The notes under the pieces were generated by a model, which made no database searches, was not told the DNA's origin, and saw only the letters and a list, made by a program, of their open reading frames with translations. A DNA stretch of 64,000 nt from Tubulanus polymorphus (taxonomy: Eukaryota > Nemertea > Palaeonemertea > Tubulaniformes > Tubulanidae): NCBI RefSeq assembly GCF_964204645.1, contig NC_134029.1, positions 12,886,850 to 12,950,849 on the forward strand, read 5' to 3'. Both the position numbers and the translations under genes were made by a program. Position 1 is the first letter of the stretch; each line of letters begins with the position of its first letter. Positions 1 through 13,100 of the stretch are shown here, piece after piece.

Positions 1-1188
1 TGTAACTGATGATGAGTTTATCAGAATCAAGGAGTTTCACCGCCTGTTATTTGGAATCTCATTTCATGACAGCTAGTGCTGATTCTTTATTCTCTTTGAT
101 TACTGCATGATGTTATCATTCTGAAATTAAAATACATATCACACTTACAATTAAACCCGGATTGACTTTACAATTAATGGTTCAGAATCCATTTTTCAAA
201 CTTACCTTGAGGCATTGCAATCTATTCTTTTCATGTCGAGCTAATTTGATACGCATTACTTCAATTTCTTAAAACATCCAACGAGTTGTGACTCACAAAA
301 TCATCACTAAAAGTAAAACGCACACAATAATCTACAATAGATAATCAATATAGTGTTTGTGAAATAGCACTCACATTCAATGTTCACATTTTTACGAAGT
401 AAGTAGGTGAAGTTACCTTGTTGATGTCATTATTTTTACTGGATCAACTGATGTCCAATGTCACATTAAGAACAATCAATCAATCGCCTCGAGTGAACAA
501 ACAAGTAGCCTCTGCTGCAAGGTTCAGTATGTCAGTAGTGGTATAGTAGTATTGTATGTATATTGCTGTTTCCATCCACTACAGTCCAAATTGCTGTTTG
601 ACGACCGGTAGGTTTTGACGGCGCTGTCACGCAGCCATCCTGAATTGAATACCGATATTTTCGGTACCACACGCTAAACAAAAGCCTGCAGAAGCGTTAC
701 CCGGCAGTTTTAATGGAATTTCTTTCTTCATTGGTATAAAAAATGACTTTAAAGAGGTCCATGGAACGTAAATCGAGACACAGTGTAGGGAAATGTTACA
801 TTGTTCACGTGATGAAATACTGAAATCTGATTGGATCCGTAAAATCCGCGGAAGATGGCGGACGGCAAAACCTAGACTGGTTGCCGGTCTCTACCTTCAG
901 TTAGAGACCGGTTGATCCCATCCTCCATTTTACATTTTCGATGCATGTCAAACATGTCAGTATCGAGTTACTTCCGGGTTAAAATGGCGTCTCATCGAAA
1001 CTAAGAGTAATATCAAAATCGCACTGGAATGATTGATTACAGTAAATCAGCTGATAATCTATGAATCATAAATGTAATCAGCAAACAAACGGAAATTTAA
1101 AGACCGAAGAAAAGGCATTAATTGCAGTGAGTATCGAATTAATCCGCTGATATTACTCGGAATTCAAATAGCCACTAATGAATTGATA
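1..1188. other. Non-coding flank, diverged copy of a host repeat
   Basis: No convincing gene is seen. Stretches between about 60 and 880 are similar to 8860-8997 and to 16263-16990, so this is one copy of a duplicated or dispersed segment. On the minus strand the copies carry splice-donor-like sites (CAAG|GTAAGT-type at about 206, AAG|GTAACT at about 417), which could mean the 5' region of a duplicated gene, but this is inference. A hairpin with arms CCGGTCTCT and AGAGACCGG lies near 880-910. Confidence 0.45.
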
Positions 1189-1193
1189 CTTAT

Positions 1194-1784
1194 TGTTGCG
1201 GCAAATGCGCCCTCTATGTATCGTTGTGGGTGATTTCGTGTGTTTTGGACGGGTTTTGTTGGAAATTAGTACGACCTAAGATTGCCGAGAAGATTAATTT
1301 TGAAACCGTCTTCTTAGAATCTAGTTAAAGCTTGTTATTATAAAAAAGTTAAGATGTCAAACAATTCGGTGAGTTTTAATTGCTTCATCTATATTTTTGA
1401 TGACCTTGTATTTATCTAAGGTGTGTATTAGGGTTTTTTTGTACATCCTCGTGGCTACTAAGCCGCCGCCATCTTGAATAATATTTCCGAAGGTTCGTTT
1501 TTGGTTTTTTTTAACAGGCTTGGAAAGACAGCTATCTCAATTATTGTATATGATTAATATTGTACTTTAAACTAAAACTCGTACATTGTTCTACTGTCGT
1601 CTCCACAGCTCTCTGGGCGTAGTGTTTAAATTATGGAATTTGTCTTACAATGTTTCTTAAGATATTGTTCTCAAAATAGCATTATTTTGTATTTTTCAGT
1701 CAATCGTTTTATTAGTAAATAAACGCATTAATGAACGTTTGTCAATATAATGAAGAAGTTTGGTTCAATTGATCTATCTCGACA
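1194..1784 (+). repeat. 5' LTR of BEL copy 1
   Basis: 591 bp, TG...CA ends. It matches 7678-8292 almost throughout; the 3' copy has an extra stretch of about 24 bp near 7870-7890 and scattered substitutions. AATAAA lies near 1719. The internal region begins TAATTGACGAATTTGGCTAC; a standard tRNA primer-binding site is not obvious. Confidence 0.93.
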
Positions 1785-1977
1785 TAATTGACGAATTTGG
1801 CTACAAAGTGAAAGTAAAGAAAAGAAACCAGTGAAAGATAAGATGCAGTCATTCGGTCTAGAAGTACTTGCGGAAGCAGCACAAATGAGATAAGAGATAA
1901 TAGATAAGCCAGAAGAAGCCCTCAGCTTAAGAAGTGGAGCCTCATCATGTCACTCCTCGTCGTCTGCTTCCCTGAAA

Positions 1978-3567
1978 ATGCGTATGCAGCTCGCAGCAAA
2001 GGCGGCGAGACATGAAACAGAGTTAAAATTCCTACGTTTTGAATCTGAAAAGAAATTTAAGAAACTCAAAGAAGAAGAGGAAATACGGCAGATGACGTTA
2101 CGTAAGGAGCTTGCCTGTGCACAAGCCGAACTGAACGCCATAGAAACTATCGTATCAGAGGGTCATCGTAGCCAGGCAAGATCGATCAAAAGCAGCGAGA
2201 AGGTACAGCAATGGCTTACATCGGACCATCAGCTGTTCGACTCATTAGAAAGGGAAGATAAGGCACTAGTAAAAACTCCTCTAGAGCCCCAGAGAGTAGA
2301 ATTAAGAACTTTAGAACATACGAAAGACACACTCAGTAACTGTCAGAACTATCGATCTTACGACGATCAAGTGCCTGATACAAGTCTGGAAAATGTCGTT
2401 AATTCGAAATTAACGCATACAGCGCCTACGTTCACTCCGTTTGTAGATGACAGCCGTATAGAAAATATTAGCAATAATATCATCCCCGCCAAACAGATTA
2501 CTCCAGTAGCCATTACCTCCGAATTAAGTTCTGTTGTGCGGTATTTGAATCGACCCAACTCCGAAATAGCGAAGTTTGGAGGCGATCCGACCCAGTACAG
2601 GAAGGTCATCAGACAGTTTAACAGTAGGATCGTCAGCAATACGGAAGAACCAAAAGAACTGATAGGATTCCTGGAACAGTACACTACAGGGGAACCGAAC
2701 AAGATCGTTTCAGGATTCGCTCAGCTGGACGCGGTTCAAGGGTATAATGCTGCTATGACCGAATTGGAAGAAAGATACGGTGATGCCGAAGTAATCGCGA
2801 CGGCGTACGTAAACAAGGCATTAAAGTGGCCACCATTTAAAGCCGATAACCCAAAATCACTCGACGACTACTCCTTATTCCTAATGGAGTGTAATAACGC
2901 TATCAAGGCCAACGCTAATGGCATCCGGCTACTCGAATTTCCAGAGAATATGAAACGTCTGGTTGGGAAGTTATCGTTCCATCTCCATGATAGATGGCGA
3001 AACATAGTACTTACCAACAAGGAGAGGTCGCGACCTTCAACATTTGAGACACTGGTAGATTTTGTTAAAAGAGAGGCTAAGAAAGCTATTGATCCTGTCT
3101 ATGGTCGCGCTGCTCTCTCCCATATAGTACCAAGCTCGAGCGTGGACAAGAATAGACTCAGGAGACCGACGACTTTCCCAGCGGCCAGCACTCAGACATC
3201 CTCAGATCAGAAGAAGAGAACCTGTTCCTTGTGTCAAAAACCAGGACATCAGATAGGATCCTGTTTTAAATTTGCAGACAAACCGCTAAATGAGAAGAGA
3301 GAGATTTTTCAAGCCAAAGGACTTTGTTTTGGTTGCGGTCAATCTGGCCACATTGCTGCCAAATGCACCGACCGGATGAAATGTGCCAAATGTGGAAAAC
3401 AACATCTAACTTCATTCCACAGCGAGACGCCAAGCATACCAAAGGAACCAAAAGAACCTCCGCCGAAGCTGAATGAAGACGAACCACCAAAGTGGAGCAA
3501 CTATCTCCGTCGATACAGAAAACATACACGGTACCATGGCAATCATTCCAGTTCGTCTCCGGCTTAA
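1978..3567 (+). pseudogene. gag: BEL copy 1 gag
   Basis: Encodes the Gag region of the element, which would form the virus-like particle. The first about 60 residues are a charged coiled-coil segment like that of the second element. The middle (about residues 190-390) is the Pao-type capsid region. The C-terminal part has nucleocapsid zinc motifs: CSLCQKPGHQIGSC, then CFGCGQSGHIAAKC, then a partial CAKC...H motif. The ATG at 1978 may be internal, since an ATG at about 1842 opens a frame that is soon closed by a stop. The frame ends at 3567 in out-of-frame sequence, while the protease continues in another frame, so there is a frameshift around 3480-3540. Confidence 0.85.
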
Positions 3568-3745
3568 AGGTGGTATCAAAGAAATAGAAACCTATTGCTT
3601 CCTAGATCCAGGTAGCTCGATATCGTTTTGTCGAACCGACCTCGTAGAAGAACTAGGAGCTAGTAAGAAACCTCAACGTCTAAACATTGGAACTGCTAAT
3701 CATCCTGATGGTAAACCAGTAAAGACTAACAAAGTAAACCAGTAA
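3536..3745 (+). pseudogene. BEL copy 1 protease remnant
   Basis: A short stretch of retropepsin-like aspartic protease, whose role would be to cut the Gag-Pol polyprotein. The line around LRLKGGIKEIETYCFLDPGS matches the protease start of the second BEL element (whose active-site motif is MDNGS). Only about 65 residues remain. The frame stops at 3745 inside a small AGTAAACCAGTAAA-type duplication, and the rest of the protease and the start of RT, present in the other element, are missing here, so there has been an internal deletion. Confidence 0.75.
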
Positions 3746-3774
3746 ACCGAACATGGAACACTGAAGAGTCGGAT

Positions 3775-5547
3775 TTGAAATTCATAGAGTCCAGGTTAAA
3801 AGAAACATTTAACTTCGATTTTCCGGAGAAAAGAATAAATGATAAAAGGGAGTGGTCACATGAAGACCAGGAATTCATGAATACAATTCAGAAACGCATC
3901 ACATTTAGAGACGGACACTATGAGATCCCACTGCCGCTTAAAAGCAACGTAAAGCTCCCATGTAACAAGTCGCTGGCAGTATCATGTCTGAACAGTCTTA
4001 AAAGAAAATTACTTAATGACGAAAAACTATGTAACGAATACAATGAATTCATGAATAAAATAATCGAGAAAGGATTTGCTGAAATCGTACCGGCTGATGA
4101 GATGGAGAACGAGAACTCTTGGTACTTGCCACACCACGCCGTTCGCCACCCGAGGAAACAGAAATTACGTGTTGTCTTCAATGGAGCGGCTAAGTACCAA
4201 GGCGTGTGTCTAAACGATGCGCTAATGCAGGGACCAGACCTGACGAACAATTTAATCGGCGTCTTACTACGATTCCGACAGTGGCCCGTGGCAGTGTCTG
4301 CAGATATAGAGTCAATGTTTTATCAGGTGCGGGTTCCAAAGGAAGATTCGAATTTGTTAAGATTCCTGTGGTGGAAAGACGGAAGATTAGATACAGAACC
4401 TATATGCTACCGAATGGTCGTCCACATATTTGGAAGTGTTTCTTCCCCCACATGCGCTAACTTGGCCTTAAGGGCTACAGCAGAAAATCCCGACGATCAT
4501 TACGATACTGAATCTCGTCAGACCATCCTCAAGTCGTTCTATGTAGATGACTGTATCAAATCCTTTAAGTCTGACCAGAGAGCAACAGAAGTACTCAGCG
4601 ATACTAAGGAGATTTGCGCTGACGGTGGATTTCGGTTACACAAGATCCTAAGCAACAGTCGGGATGTGATGGAATCCTTCTCCAGTGAGGAATGGCATAA
4701 AGTAGATCTAGACCTAGAACAACAACTGCCCACCGAACGTGCTTTGGGCGTGTCTTGGGACCTAGAAACGGACAATTTAACGTTCCAGATCTCAATAGAT
4801 AATAACAAGCCTATCACACGAAGAGGCATATTGTCAACAGTCAGCGCTGTCTATGACCCGCTAGGACTAGCCAGCCCGCCAAGATATTGATACTTGCCTG
4901 CCAAGATATTGCTGCAAGAACTGAGCAACCATGGTTGGGATGAAGAGGTCAGCGAAGCACAAAGAATCAGATTCACAACCTGGTTAGAGAATCTCGCTAC
5001 TCTAGAAGAAATAAAGGTGCCTAGATCCCTCACAACTAGCTGTGAAAATTCGACAAAACACGAACTGCACTATTTTTCGGATGCCAGTGAGAGTGGCTAT
5101 GGTGTGGTATGTTATTTAAGATCAGTAGCCATCAGCGGTGAAACAAACTGTACATTTATGATGTCGAAATCGAGAGTATCACCTTTAAAAAAGATCACGA
5201 TTCCGCGCCTAGAACTTACGGCAGCTGCGATTGCAGTTCGAATGAACACAGCGATTCAAAAGGAAATCGAGTTAGAGATCAGCGATGTTAAGTACTGGAC
5301 AGACAGCAAAACTGTATTGAAATACATATGTAACGACACAGCCAGATACCAGACATTCGTAGCCAATCGAGTGAACACGATCAGAGAAGGCAGTAATAAA
5401 GAACAATGGAGATACGTTCCATCTTCACTGAATCCGGCAGACTTGGCCTCCCGTGGCGTCAGTCCAGGAAATACTAGTTTATCAGAGAGATGGTTCAGCG
5501 GTCCAGCATACCTGTACCAGGCTGAGACCAGTAGATTCGATAGATAG
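3775..5547 (+). pseudogene. pol: BEL copy 1 reverse transcriptase and RNase H
   Basis: Pao-family reverse transcriptase followed by RNase H. Visible RT features are the entry segment YEIPLPLKSNVKLP, the catalytic VSADIESMF block and the FYVDD box, then the MTRRG-like ILSTVSAVYDPLG segment. RNase H features include HYFSDASE, the PRLELTA stretch and YWTDSKTVL. An in-frame TGA at 4888-4890 splits RT from RNase H; it sits in a short duplication of GCCAAGATATTG, which probably created it. The frame then closes at 5547 and the next segment is in another frame. There is no ATG; 3775 is only the point where the frame opens after the deletion. Confidence 0.88.
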
Positions 5548-7130
5548 ATCCACTTGTGACGACGACGTCGAAATAAAGAAAACCAACATGGTGGGATCAA
5601 CTATTAGCAAAGATGAACCAGTCCACCCTATAGAGCGGTTAGCCGGACATTATTCATGTTGGTGGAAGCTTAAACGAGCTGTGGCTTGGTTGATCCAGTG
5701 TAAAAGGGCGACTTCGCAACAAAGTTCTTGGCTCCGATAGGCCTTCTGGCGTAAAAATGTATCTTACACCGACCATGTTGGACGAAGCGGAGGAAAATAT
5801 CGTGAAGTATGTTCAGAAATCTAGCTTAGGAACGGATGTCACAAACCTGTCCAGTGAGCTTAGTCGTGTTACAAAAAGAAGTCCGTTGCACAATCTGGAT
5901 CCTTATATGAAAGATGATATTATTCGTGTTGGTGGGCGACTTAGCCGTGCATCCATTCCTTACCAGGAAAAGCACCAGATTGTCCTCCCTAAGTACCACC
6001 GCGTATCTAGTTTGATTATTGAAGATGCTCATAAAGCCACAGGTCATATGGGTAAAAACGCTATCTTAGCGTACATCAGAAAGAAATTTTGGATTATTCA
6101 TGCGGGAGGTATGATCAAGTCAATTACGTCTAAATGCGTTGCATGTAGAAAATACAACGGAAAGAAGGCTAACCAGAAGATGGCTGACGTGCCAATCGAT
6201 CGGCTCGCATTCGATCAGCCTCCATTTACGAACACGGGGATTGACTATTTCGGTCCGATCGACATTAAAAGGGGTCGAAGTAGTGTCAAACGATATGGAG
6301 TCGTGTTTACATGCATGACCTGCAGAGCTATACATCTCGAGTCTGCGTCTTCTCTCGAGACGGACGCATGTATAAACGCGATAAGAAGATTTATAGCTCG
6401 CAGAGGTGCGGTTAAGCGAATTCGATCCGACAACGGCACAAATTTGGTCGGCGCTAAATCCGAAATGAAACGTGCGTTAGACGACCTCGATCAAGAAAAA
6501 CTTACTCGGTTTTGTTCAAAGAATAGTGTAGAATGGGTTTTTAATCCCCCGCTCGCGTCTCACTTCGGAGGCATTTGGGAGCGAATGATTAGAGCGGTGA
6601 GAAAGATCCTGTTTCACCTGCTACGCGATCAATCGGAAAGTGTGGACGACGAGTTGCTGAATACCGTTCTCTGCGAAGCGGAGATGATTTTGAACAATCG
6701 CCCCCTGTACGAGCTGGAGAGTGGCAACCCGAATGATCCCCAGCCACTGACTCCCAACCATTTGTTGTTAGTGCAGTCGAAATCGGATTTTCCTGTTGGA
6801 ACATTTAAGAGAGAAGACAGGTATTCCGTACGTAGGTGGCGTCAAGTACAGTATTTGGCCCAGATGTTCTGGAAAAGGTGGGCAGAAGAGTACATGCATA
6901 CTCTCCAAGTTCGGTCTAAGTGGAATCGATCCCGCCGAAACGTAACCGTGGGTGACGTAGTGCTCATAGTGGACACTGGGCAACGGAGTTCGTGGGTAGC
7001 CGGTCGCGTAACAAGTGTCGAATGCGATCGTAAAGGATTCGTACGAGCCGCCTCCATTAAAACCCAAACCAGCAATTTCCGTCGACCCGTAGATACATTG
7101 TGTGTTTTGGTCGAGGCTGCGGTAAAATAA
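5548..7130 (+). pseudogene. BEL copy 1 integrase with DUF5641-type tail
   Basis: Integrase of the BEL element, which would insert the cDNA. A linker at 5548-5740 (HPIERLAGHYS region) is in a different frame from the main part, which starts with an ATG at 5757 and stays open to 7130 (457 codons). Seen in order: an HHCC zinc segment (HKATGHMG ... CVACRKY), the catalytic core with NTGIDYFGP, RSDNGTN and the FGGIWERM glutamate block, and the C-terminal domain RRWRQVQYLAQMFWKRW typical of Pao integrases. All three catalytic acids appear present. At least one frameshift separates it from RNase H, so it could not be made as part of Pol. Confidence 0.88.
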
Positions 7131-7677
7131 TCCTTCTAACCTGACAATCTAATGATCCAGTAACGTTTTATTATATAAGTAGACATATAATTAGCACCGG
7201 TTTTAAATAGCTCATATATTGACTTTATTGAGAGCTATCAAGTTAGTGATTATTAGATTAGAACTCTGTATTGTGACCTGTTATCAGATTTATTATTCTA
7301 ACATGTGCACTCAGCACATAGTAGTTTTTAGTTAGTTCGAGTTAGGTATATATCCTAAAATTCTGTCGAAGTAATTATTTGTCTAGAGACTCCTTTTATA
7401 GAATACTTTTGAGAGTTTTATAGAATACTTTTGAGAGTTATGTAGGCTCATCATAATTAATGTGCTAATGCTTATGGTAATTAAGGCTATGGTGTAATTT
7501 TGTATTAAGATACTTCTTATCTATGAACGTTAACTTTTATAGCTAAAGCCGTTTGGCTTAAATTTTTTTTTCTCAATGTATATAGTTTAAGTTTAAGTGT
7601 ACTATTACACATTCTGTACTAGACGCATTTACCTATTGTTTGTTTGTCATAGGTGATTTCCTATTGGAGGGGTGGTA
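7131..7677 (+). other. BEL copy 1 3' untranslated region and polypurine tract
   Basis: AT-rich, no ORF. The last bases before the 3' LTR (about 7664-7677, GGAGGGGTGGTA) form the polypurine tract that primes plus-strand synthesis. A short direct duplication (TTTTATAGAATACTTTTGAGAG) lies at about 7392-7438. Confidence 0.7.
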
Positions 7678-8292
7678 TGTTGCGGCAAATGCGCCCTCTA
7701 TGTATCTTTGTGGGTAATTTCGTGTGTTTTGGACGGGTTTTGTTGGAAATTAGTACGACCTAAGATGGCCGAGAAGATTAATTTTGAAACCGTCTTCTTA
7801 GAATCTAGTTAAAGCTTGTTATTATAAAAAAGTTAAGATGTCAAACAATTCGGTGAGTTTTAATTGCTTTATCACTACATAGAGAAATTATTCATCTATA
7901 TTTCTGATGACCTTGTATTTATCTAAGGTGTGTATTAGGGTTTTTTTGTACATCCTCGTGGCTACTAAGCCGCCGCCATCTTGAATAATATTTCCGAAGG
8001 TTCGTTTTTGGTTATTTTTAACAGGCTTGGAAAGACAATTATCTCAATTATTGTATATGATTAATATTGTACTTTAAACTAAAACTCGTACATTGTTCTA
8101 CTGTCGTCTCCACAGCTCTCTGGGCGTAGTGTTTAAAATTATGGAATTTGTCTTACAATGTTTCTTAAGATATTGTTCTCAAAATAGCATTATTTTGTAT
8201 TTTTCAGTCAATCGTTTTATTAGTAAATAAACGCATTAATGAACGTTTGTCAATATAAAGAAGAAGTTTGGGTCAATTGATCTATCTCGACA
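7678..8292 (+). repeat. 3' LTR of BEL copy 1
   Basis: 615 bp, same ends as 1194-1784. The visible divergence between the LTRs (one indel and several substitutions) indicates an old insertion. Confidence 0.93.
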
Positions 8293-8297
8293 CTTAT

Positions 8298-8992
8298 TAA
8301 TTTTGTAGGTAAGAAAAAGGGATCAGCTGTGATAGACATTCTGAGGGAACTTGGCTGAAGGGTGACATGGTTTCTTTGTCAACCATATGTAAAATATTCA
8401 CTCTGATGATGTGAAAATGACTAAAGTCTGAATAAAGTTTACAATAGTTGAACTCCTTGTCAGTTTTTTTTATATCGGATATTTGGATCCAACGCTGCAT
8501 CTCTACATTTATTCCTTATGACACAGACAGCAAGTTGGGATAGACCAGTTATTCAGATCAACTGGATATTTGCAATATTTTCCTCTCCTCATGGACCATA
8601 CATGATTTTTGCTAGAAATTGAGTATCAAATCCATCACGACAACCTCTTTTTTACTGGCAATTCTATATTTATTGTCCACTATCTAGTACAAAATCTTAT
8701 TCAATATGCAGACTGCCTGATAAGACGGTGACATACGTATTTTGTGACAGCAAATTGTGTGTGACAACAGAATGACACTGATATCTCTAACTTAACTCGA
8801 ATCACAAAGACCAAGTCTTGACCAGAAAGTAGGTCTCAATCCAATCTCAATTCCAATTGCATGCTCGCTCGTGTAGTAATCTCTTTGATTCGTGATTGAG
8901 GTTACTTTCTGAAATTAAACCGATATACATATACTAACAATTAAACCTGGATTGAGTTTTCAATTCATGTTTCATCCGTTTTTCAAACTTAC
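8298..8992. other. Spacer between the two BEL elements
   Basis: No gene. The last 140 bases resemble 85-210 of the window, which places BEL copy 2 inside a second copy of the flanking host repeat. ORFs here are short and unsupported. Confidence 0.4.
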
Positions 8993-8997
8993 CATGA

Positions 8998-9648
8998 TGT
9001 AGATTGAGAGTCATCAATAAATCTAATAACCATAAGTCAGATATTCATAATGCGTTGTCTTTTCTTTATTCCGTTTTCAACGATTACTGTAAGATACAAA
9101 ATAAGGAATACTAAATTTCAGGCATTTAAACCAGCAGGTGCTGCCACCTTTACTCACATGCCAGAGTAAGCTCTCACAGAAAATCATGATTTATGCCAAT
9201 TTATAAGGCATAATAATAGAATTACAAATTTGCACATTAACAATACATCTCTAAGGCAATTGATAAGTCGAATGACAAAATGTAATATGCTTAATTCTCT
9301 CTAGAAATAATGCACCGAAACTTCACAACAATCCAAAATTGAACATGGCGCCGGGCGGAAGTTAAATCGCGTCCACGAGGAAACAATTAAAACCATTATT
9401 ATGCACTTTATAGAGTAAATAGCACTTACACAAATAACTAAAACTATGCATTGACAATTAAACTAAAATAATAAAAAGCTTACCGAAACATTTGACCTTC
9501 TTAAGGAACTAAAATTGACTTCAACTACAGAACTGTTTCAGACTTGTTACATCATTGCGCATGCGCAAGTATCTCTCGGTCATGCTAATAACCGAAAAAA
9601 AATTTCTAAACTCCAGAACAACAGAGCGGGCGGGATTTGACCGTAACA
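8998..9648 (-). repeat. 3' LTR of BEL copy 2 (left)
   Basis: 651 bp, begins TGTAGATTGAGAG and ends CCGTAACA on the + strand. It matches 15611-16262 with few substitutions (for example around 9590-9605, where the other copy reads differently). It contains the dyad TGCGCATGCGCA. Confidence 0.94.
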
Positions 9649-10124
9649 TACCAGCCCCTCAATAGGACGATAACCTATGACAATCCTTATAAACGGTCAA
9701 ATACTTCCGTTACATAACATTCAAAATTTTACACAATATTCATGACTCAACTATGAACAAACATATAAGACTCCACTAAACTTTGTGAACATAAACTTTA
9801 ACTGAAATATTACAACTGAAATATAATCAGCTTTCAATTAAGTCTACTGCTATGGATTACCTAACTCTCTAAACTTATAATGATTGTAATAAGATCAGTT
9901 ACAAAGTACTGAAGTAATACTATAATTAACTAAACTTTATGCCTTAAACACAAGCAATTTGCTTTTAAAAATATACCATTTACTAAATTATATGAAATAT
10001 TGATCAATAATGTTACTTAGATGCACCACTTTAGTGCCGTATTAGTTCACAACCAATATTAACGATTTTAACCACTTAAAGCTTTACACAGCATGACTTC
10101 TATATTTTAGAATTAACTAACTAT
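9649..10124 (-). other. BEL copy 2 3' untranslated region and polypurine tract
   Basis: AT-rich, no ORF. Read on the minus strand, the purine-rich ATTGAGGGGCTGGTA abuts the LTR at 9649-9663 and is the likely plus-strand primer. Confidence 0.7.
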
Positions 10125-13100
10125 TTACGACGAATCTACTTCCAAAAGTACACATAACTTATCAACCGGCCGTCTAAATTCACTGGCCGAGGTTTTACCT
10201 GTAGCAGCTCGGACCAAACCTTTTGAATCTAGCTCGACACAAGAGACGATACCACGAACCCACGAATTTCTAATACTTGAGTCTACGATTAACACAACGT
10301 CCCCTACAGCTACATTCTTTCTCGTGCGATTCCACGTGGACCGTATTTGTAACAATTTCATATATTCATCGGACCAACGTTTCCAGAATACTGAAGCCAT
10401 ATACTGAACTTGACGCCATCTTCGGTTTGCGTAAGAGTCTTTTCGGTCAAAAACTCCTATCGGTAGATCTGATTTTGGCTCCAGAAGTAACAAGTGGTTC
10501 GGAGTCAATGGCTTAGGGTCGTTAGGGTTATTACTCTCGAAGTCGTAGAGAGGACGATTGTTCACAATCATCTCCGATTCACATAAAATCGTATTTAACA
10601 TCTCATCGTTCAGGCTTTTCGACTGATCACGCATCAGATGAAATAGAATTTTTCCCACAGTCCTTATCATCCGTTCCCATATGCCACCAAAGTGGCTAGC
10701 AAGGGGCGGATTGGAATCCCACTCAATGTCATGTTTGGCACAGAATTTAGAGATTTTTTCCTGGTCGAGAGTTGTTAACGCCTGCTTCAAGTCATTCTGC
10801 GCGCCAACTAAATTACTACCATTATCTGAGCCAATGTGTTTCACCGCGCCTCTTCTAGCTATAAACCTTCTTATAGCGTTCACACAGGAATCAGTTTCTA
10901 ATGAATTGGCTGACTCGAGGTGAATTGCTCGGCTAGTCATGCACGTTAAAACCACTCCATACCTCTCCACCTTACTTCGACCGGACTTAATTTCTATAGG
11001 ACCAAAGTAATCTATACCAGTGTTGGCGAAAGGTGGCTTATCGACAGCCAAACGCTCCTCCGGGACATCGGCCATTTTTTGTTTACCCGGTTTTCCATGA
11101 TATTCTCGACACGACACACATTTATCAGTTATCGATTTTATCTTGCCGGTAGCGTGTGTGATCCAGAATCTTTTTCTAATATACGCCATAATTGAGTTCT
11201 TTCCAAGGTGACCTACGGCTCGATGAGCATCCTCTATAATGAGAACCGATACTCGCACTTGTTTTGGTAATATGATTTGATGCTTCTCGTCGAATGGTAT
11301 TGATGCACGACTAATTCGTCCACCGACTCGGATCAAACCATCTTTTATGTACGGATCTAGTCTATACAACGGACTGTCTTTTGTAACATACGGATTTTTA
11401 TGGTTTAGGGTTATCATTTCCTTTGGGAAACTATTCTTCTGAACATGTTGGATTATACGATTTTCGGCCTCGTTGAGCATCACCGGTGTGAGATATCGTT
11501 TATAACTATTAACAGTTCCTTTAACTTTATCTCGTAGTCTTCGTACGCACTGAATCCACCACGCGACGGATCTTTTGAACTTCTGCCAGCACGAAAAACG
11601 ATCGGCTAACTTTTCGATAGGGTGTATTGGTTTTAATGTGGCTGAATTCACTACGATTACATTCCTTTTAACTTCTACATCGTCGTCCGGTAATGTTCTA
11701 TCTGACGAATCTGTTGGCCAGTCGTCTACGTTTAAATTGAGGAAATCTGGCCCGCGAAACCAAAATTCATTTGCCACCGTCGACTTCGAAGGATTGATAC
11801 CTCTTGATGCATAATCGGCCGGGTTCTCGCTTGTCCGAACGTATCTCCATTGATCAACTTGACTACCTTCTCGTATGATGTTAACCCGGTTCGCCACGAA
11901 CGTTTGATAACGGGCGGAGTTATTAGCGATATATCGTAGCACGCTCATGCTGTCGGTCCAGAATACGATCTGATTTATCGTAATTTCAAGCTCGTTTAAT
12001 ATCGACTTGTTCATGCGGACGGCTAGTGACGCGGCTGTGAGCTCCAATCTAGGAATAGATATCTTTTTTAGTGGAGCAACTTTCGATTTTGACGTGATGA
12101 TACGACATGTGGCGTTTTTATTCTTATCTAAGCACCTCAGATAGCATACTACTCCGCAACCAATCTCCCTAGCATCTGTGAAGTAGTGGAGCTCGTACTT
12201 AACTACCTCGACGTCTACTGGTTTTATGCAACGAGGAATACGTATACGTTCCAAACTAATTATTCCAGCCTTCCATGTTTCAAAGCTTTTTTGACTAACT
12301 TTTCCAATGTCCTCGTCCCATCCTAACTTTGCTTTACAGAGGACTTGTAACAGTATTTTGGCTGGTAAGACGAAGGGCGCTGCCAGCCCTAGAGGGTCGA
12401 ATACACCGCTGACGACTGACAGGATTCCTCTCCGCGTTATAGGTTTATCTCTGTCCATACGGATGTTGAAGGTTAACTCGTCTGTCTCGGCATCCCAAAC
12501 AACCCCCAATGCTCTTTCTGTGGGCAGATTCTCCATATCTAGACTGACGACACTAGATGCCCACTCTCTGCTATCGAAAGCTTTAATCACCTGACGACTA
12601 TTACTAACTATCTTATGCAAGCGAAAGCCTCCTTCGTCGCAGGCTTCGACTGTTCCGCTAAATATAGATATTGCTTCATCGTCAGTATTATATGACCTCA
12701 AGTAGTCATCAACGTAAAACGATCGCATCACGGAGTCCTTTACAATTGTACCTGCAGATTCACGAGCCTGTTCGGCTGCCGTACGTAAGGGGAGGTTAGC
12801 GCAGCTAGGTGACGAGGTCGCACCAAACAAATGAACTACCATTCGGTAACAGACTGGTTCACTGTCAAGGTCGCCATTTTTCCACCAGAGAAAACGTAAG
12901 TAATCGCAATGCTCTTTTGGTACCCGCACCTGATGGAACATGGCTTCGATGTCGGCAGATACGGCCACTGGCTTCTCACGGAAACGTAACAGCACCCCGA
13001 AAAGGCTGTTCGTTAAATCTGGGCCCTGAAGTAAGGCGTCGTTTAGCGAAACCCCTAAATATGTTGCAGCGGCATCAAACACTGTTCTTAACTTATGTTT

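Larger units (their letters stand above)
1189..8297 (+). mobile_element. BEL/Pao LTR retrotransposon, copy 1 (decayed)
   Basis: A complete but inactive BEL/Pao element. The LTRs (TGTTGCGG... ...CTCGACA) lie at 1194-1784 and 7678-8292, and both ends are flanked by the 5-bp target duplication CTTAT (1189-1193 and 8293-8297). Between the LTRs are gag with zinc knuckles, a truncated protease, reverse transcriptase, RNase H and integrase, in the usual Pao order, on the + strand. The reading frame is broken by several frameshifts, one in-frame stop and a deletion between protease and RT. It is related to the second BEL element at 8998-16262, but the LTRs differ, so it is a separate family or subfamily. 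Confidence 0.95.
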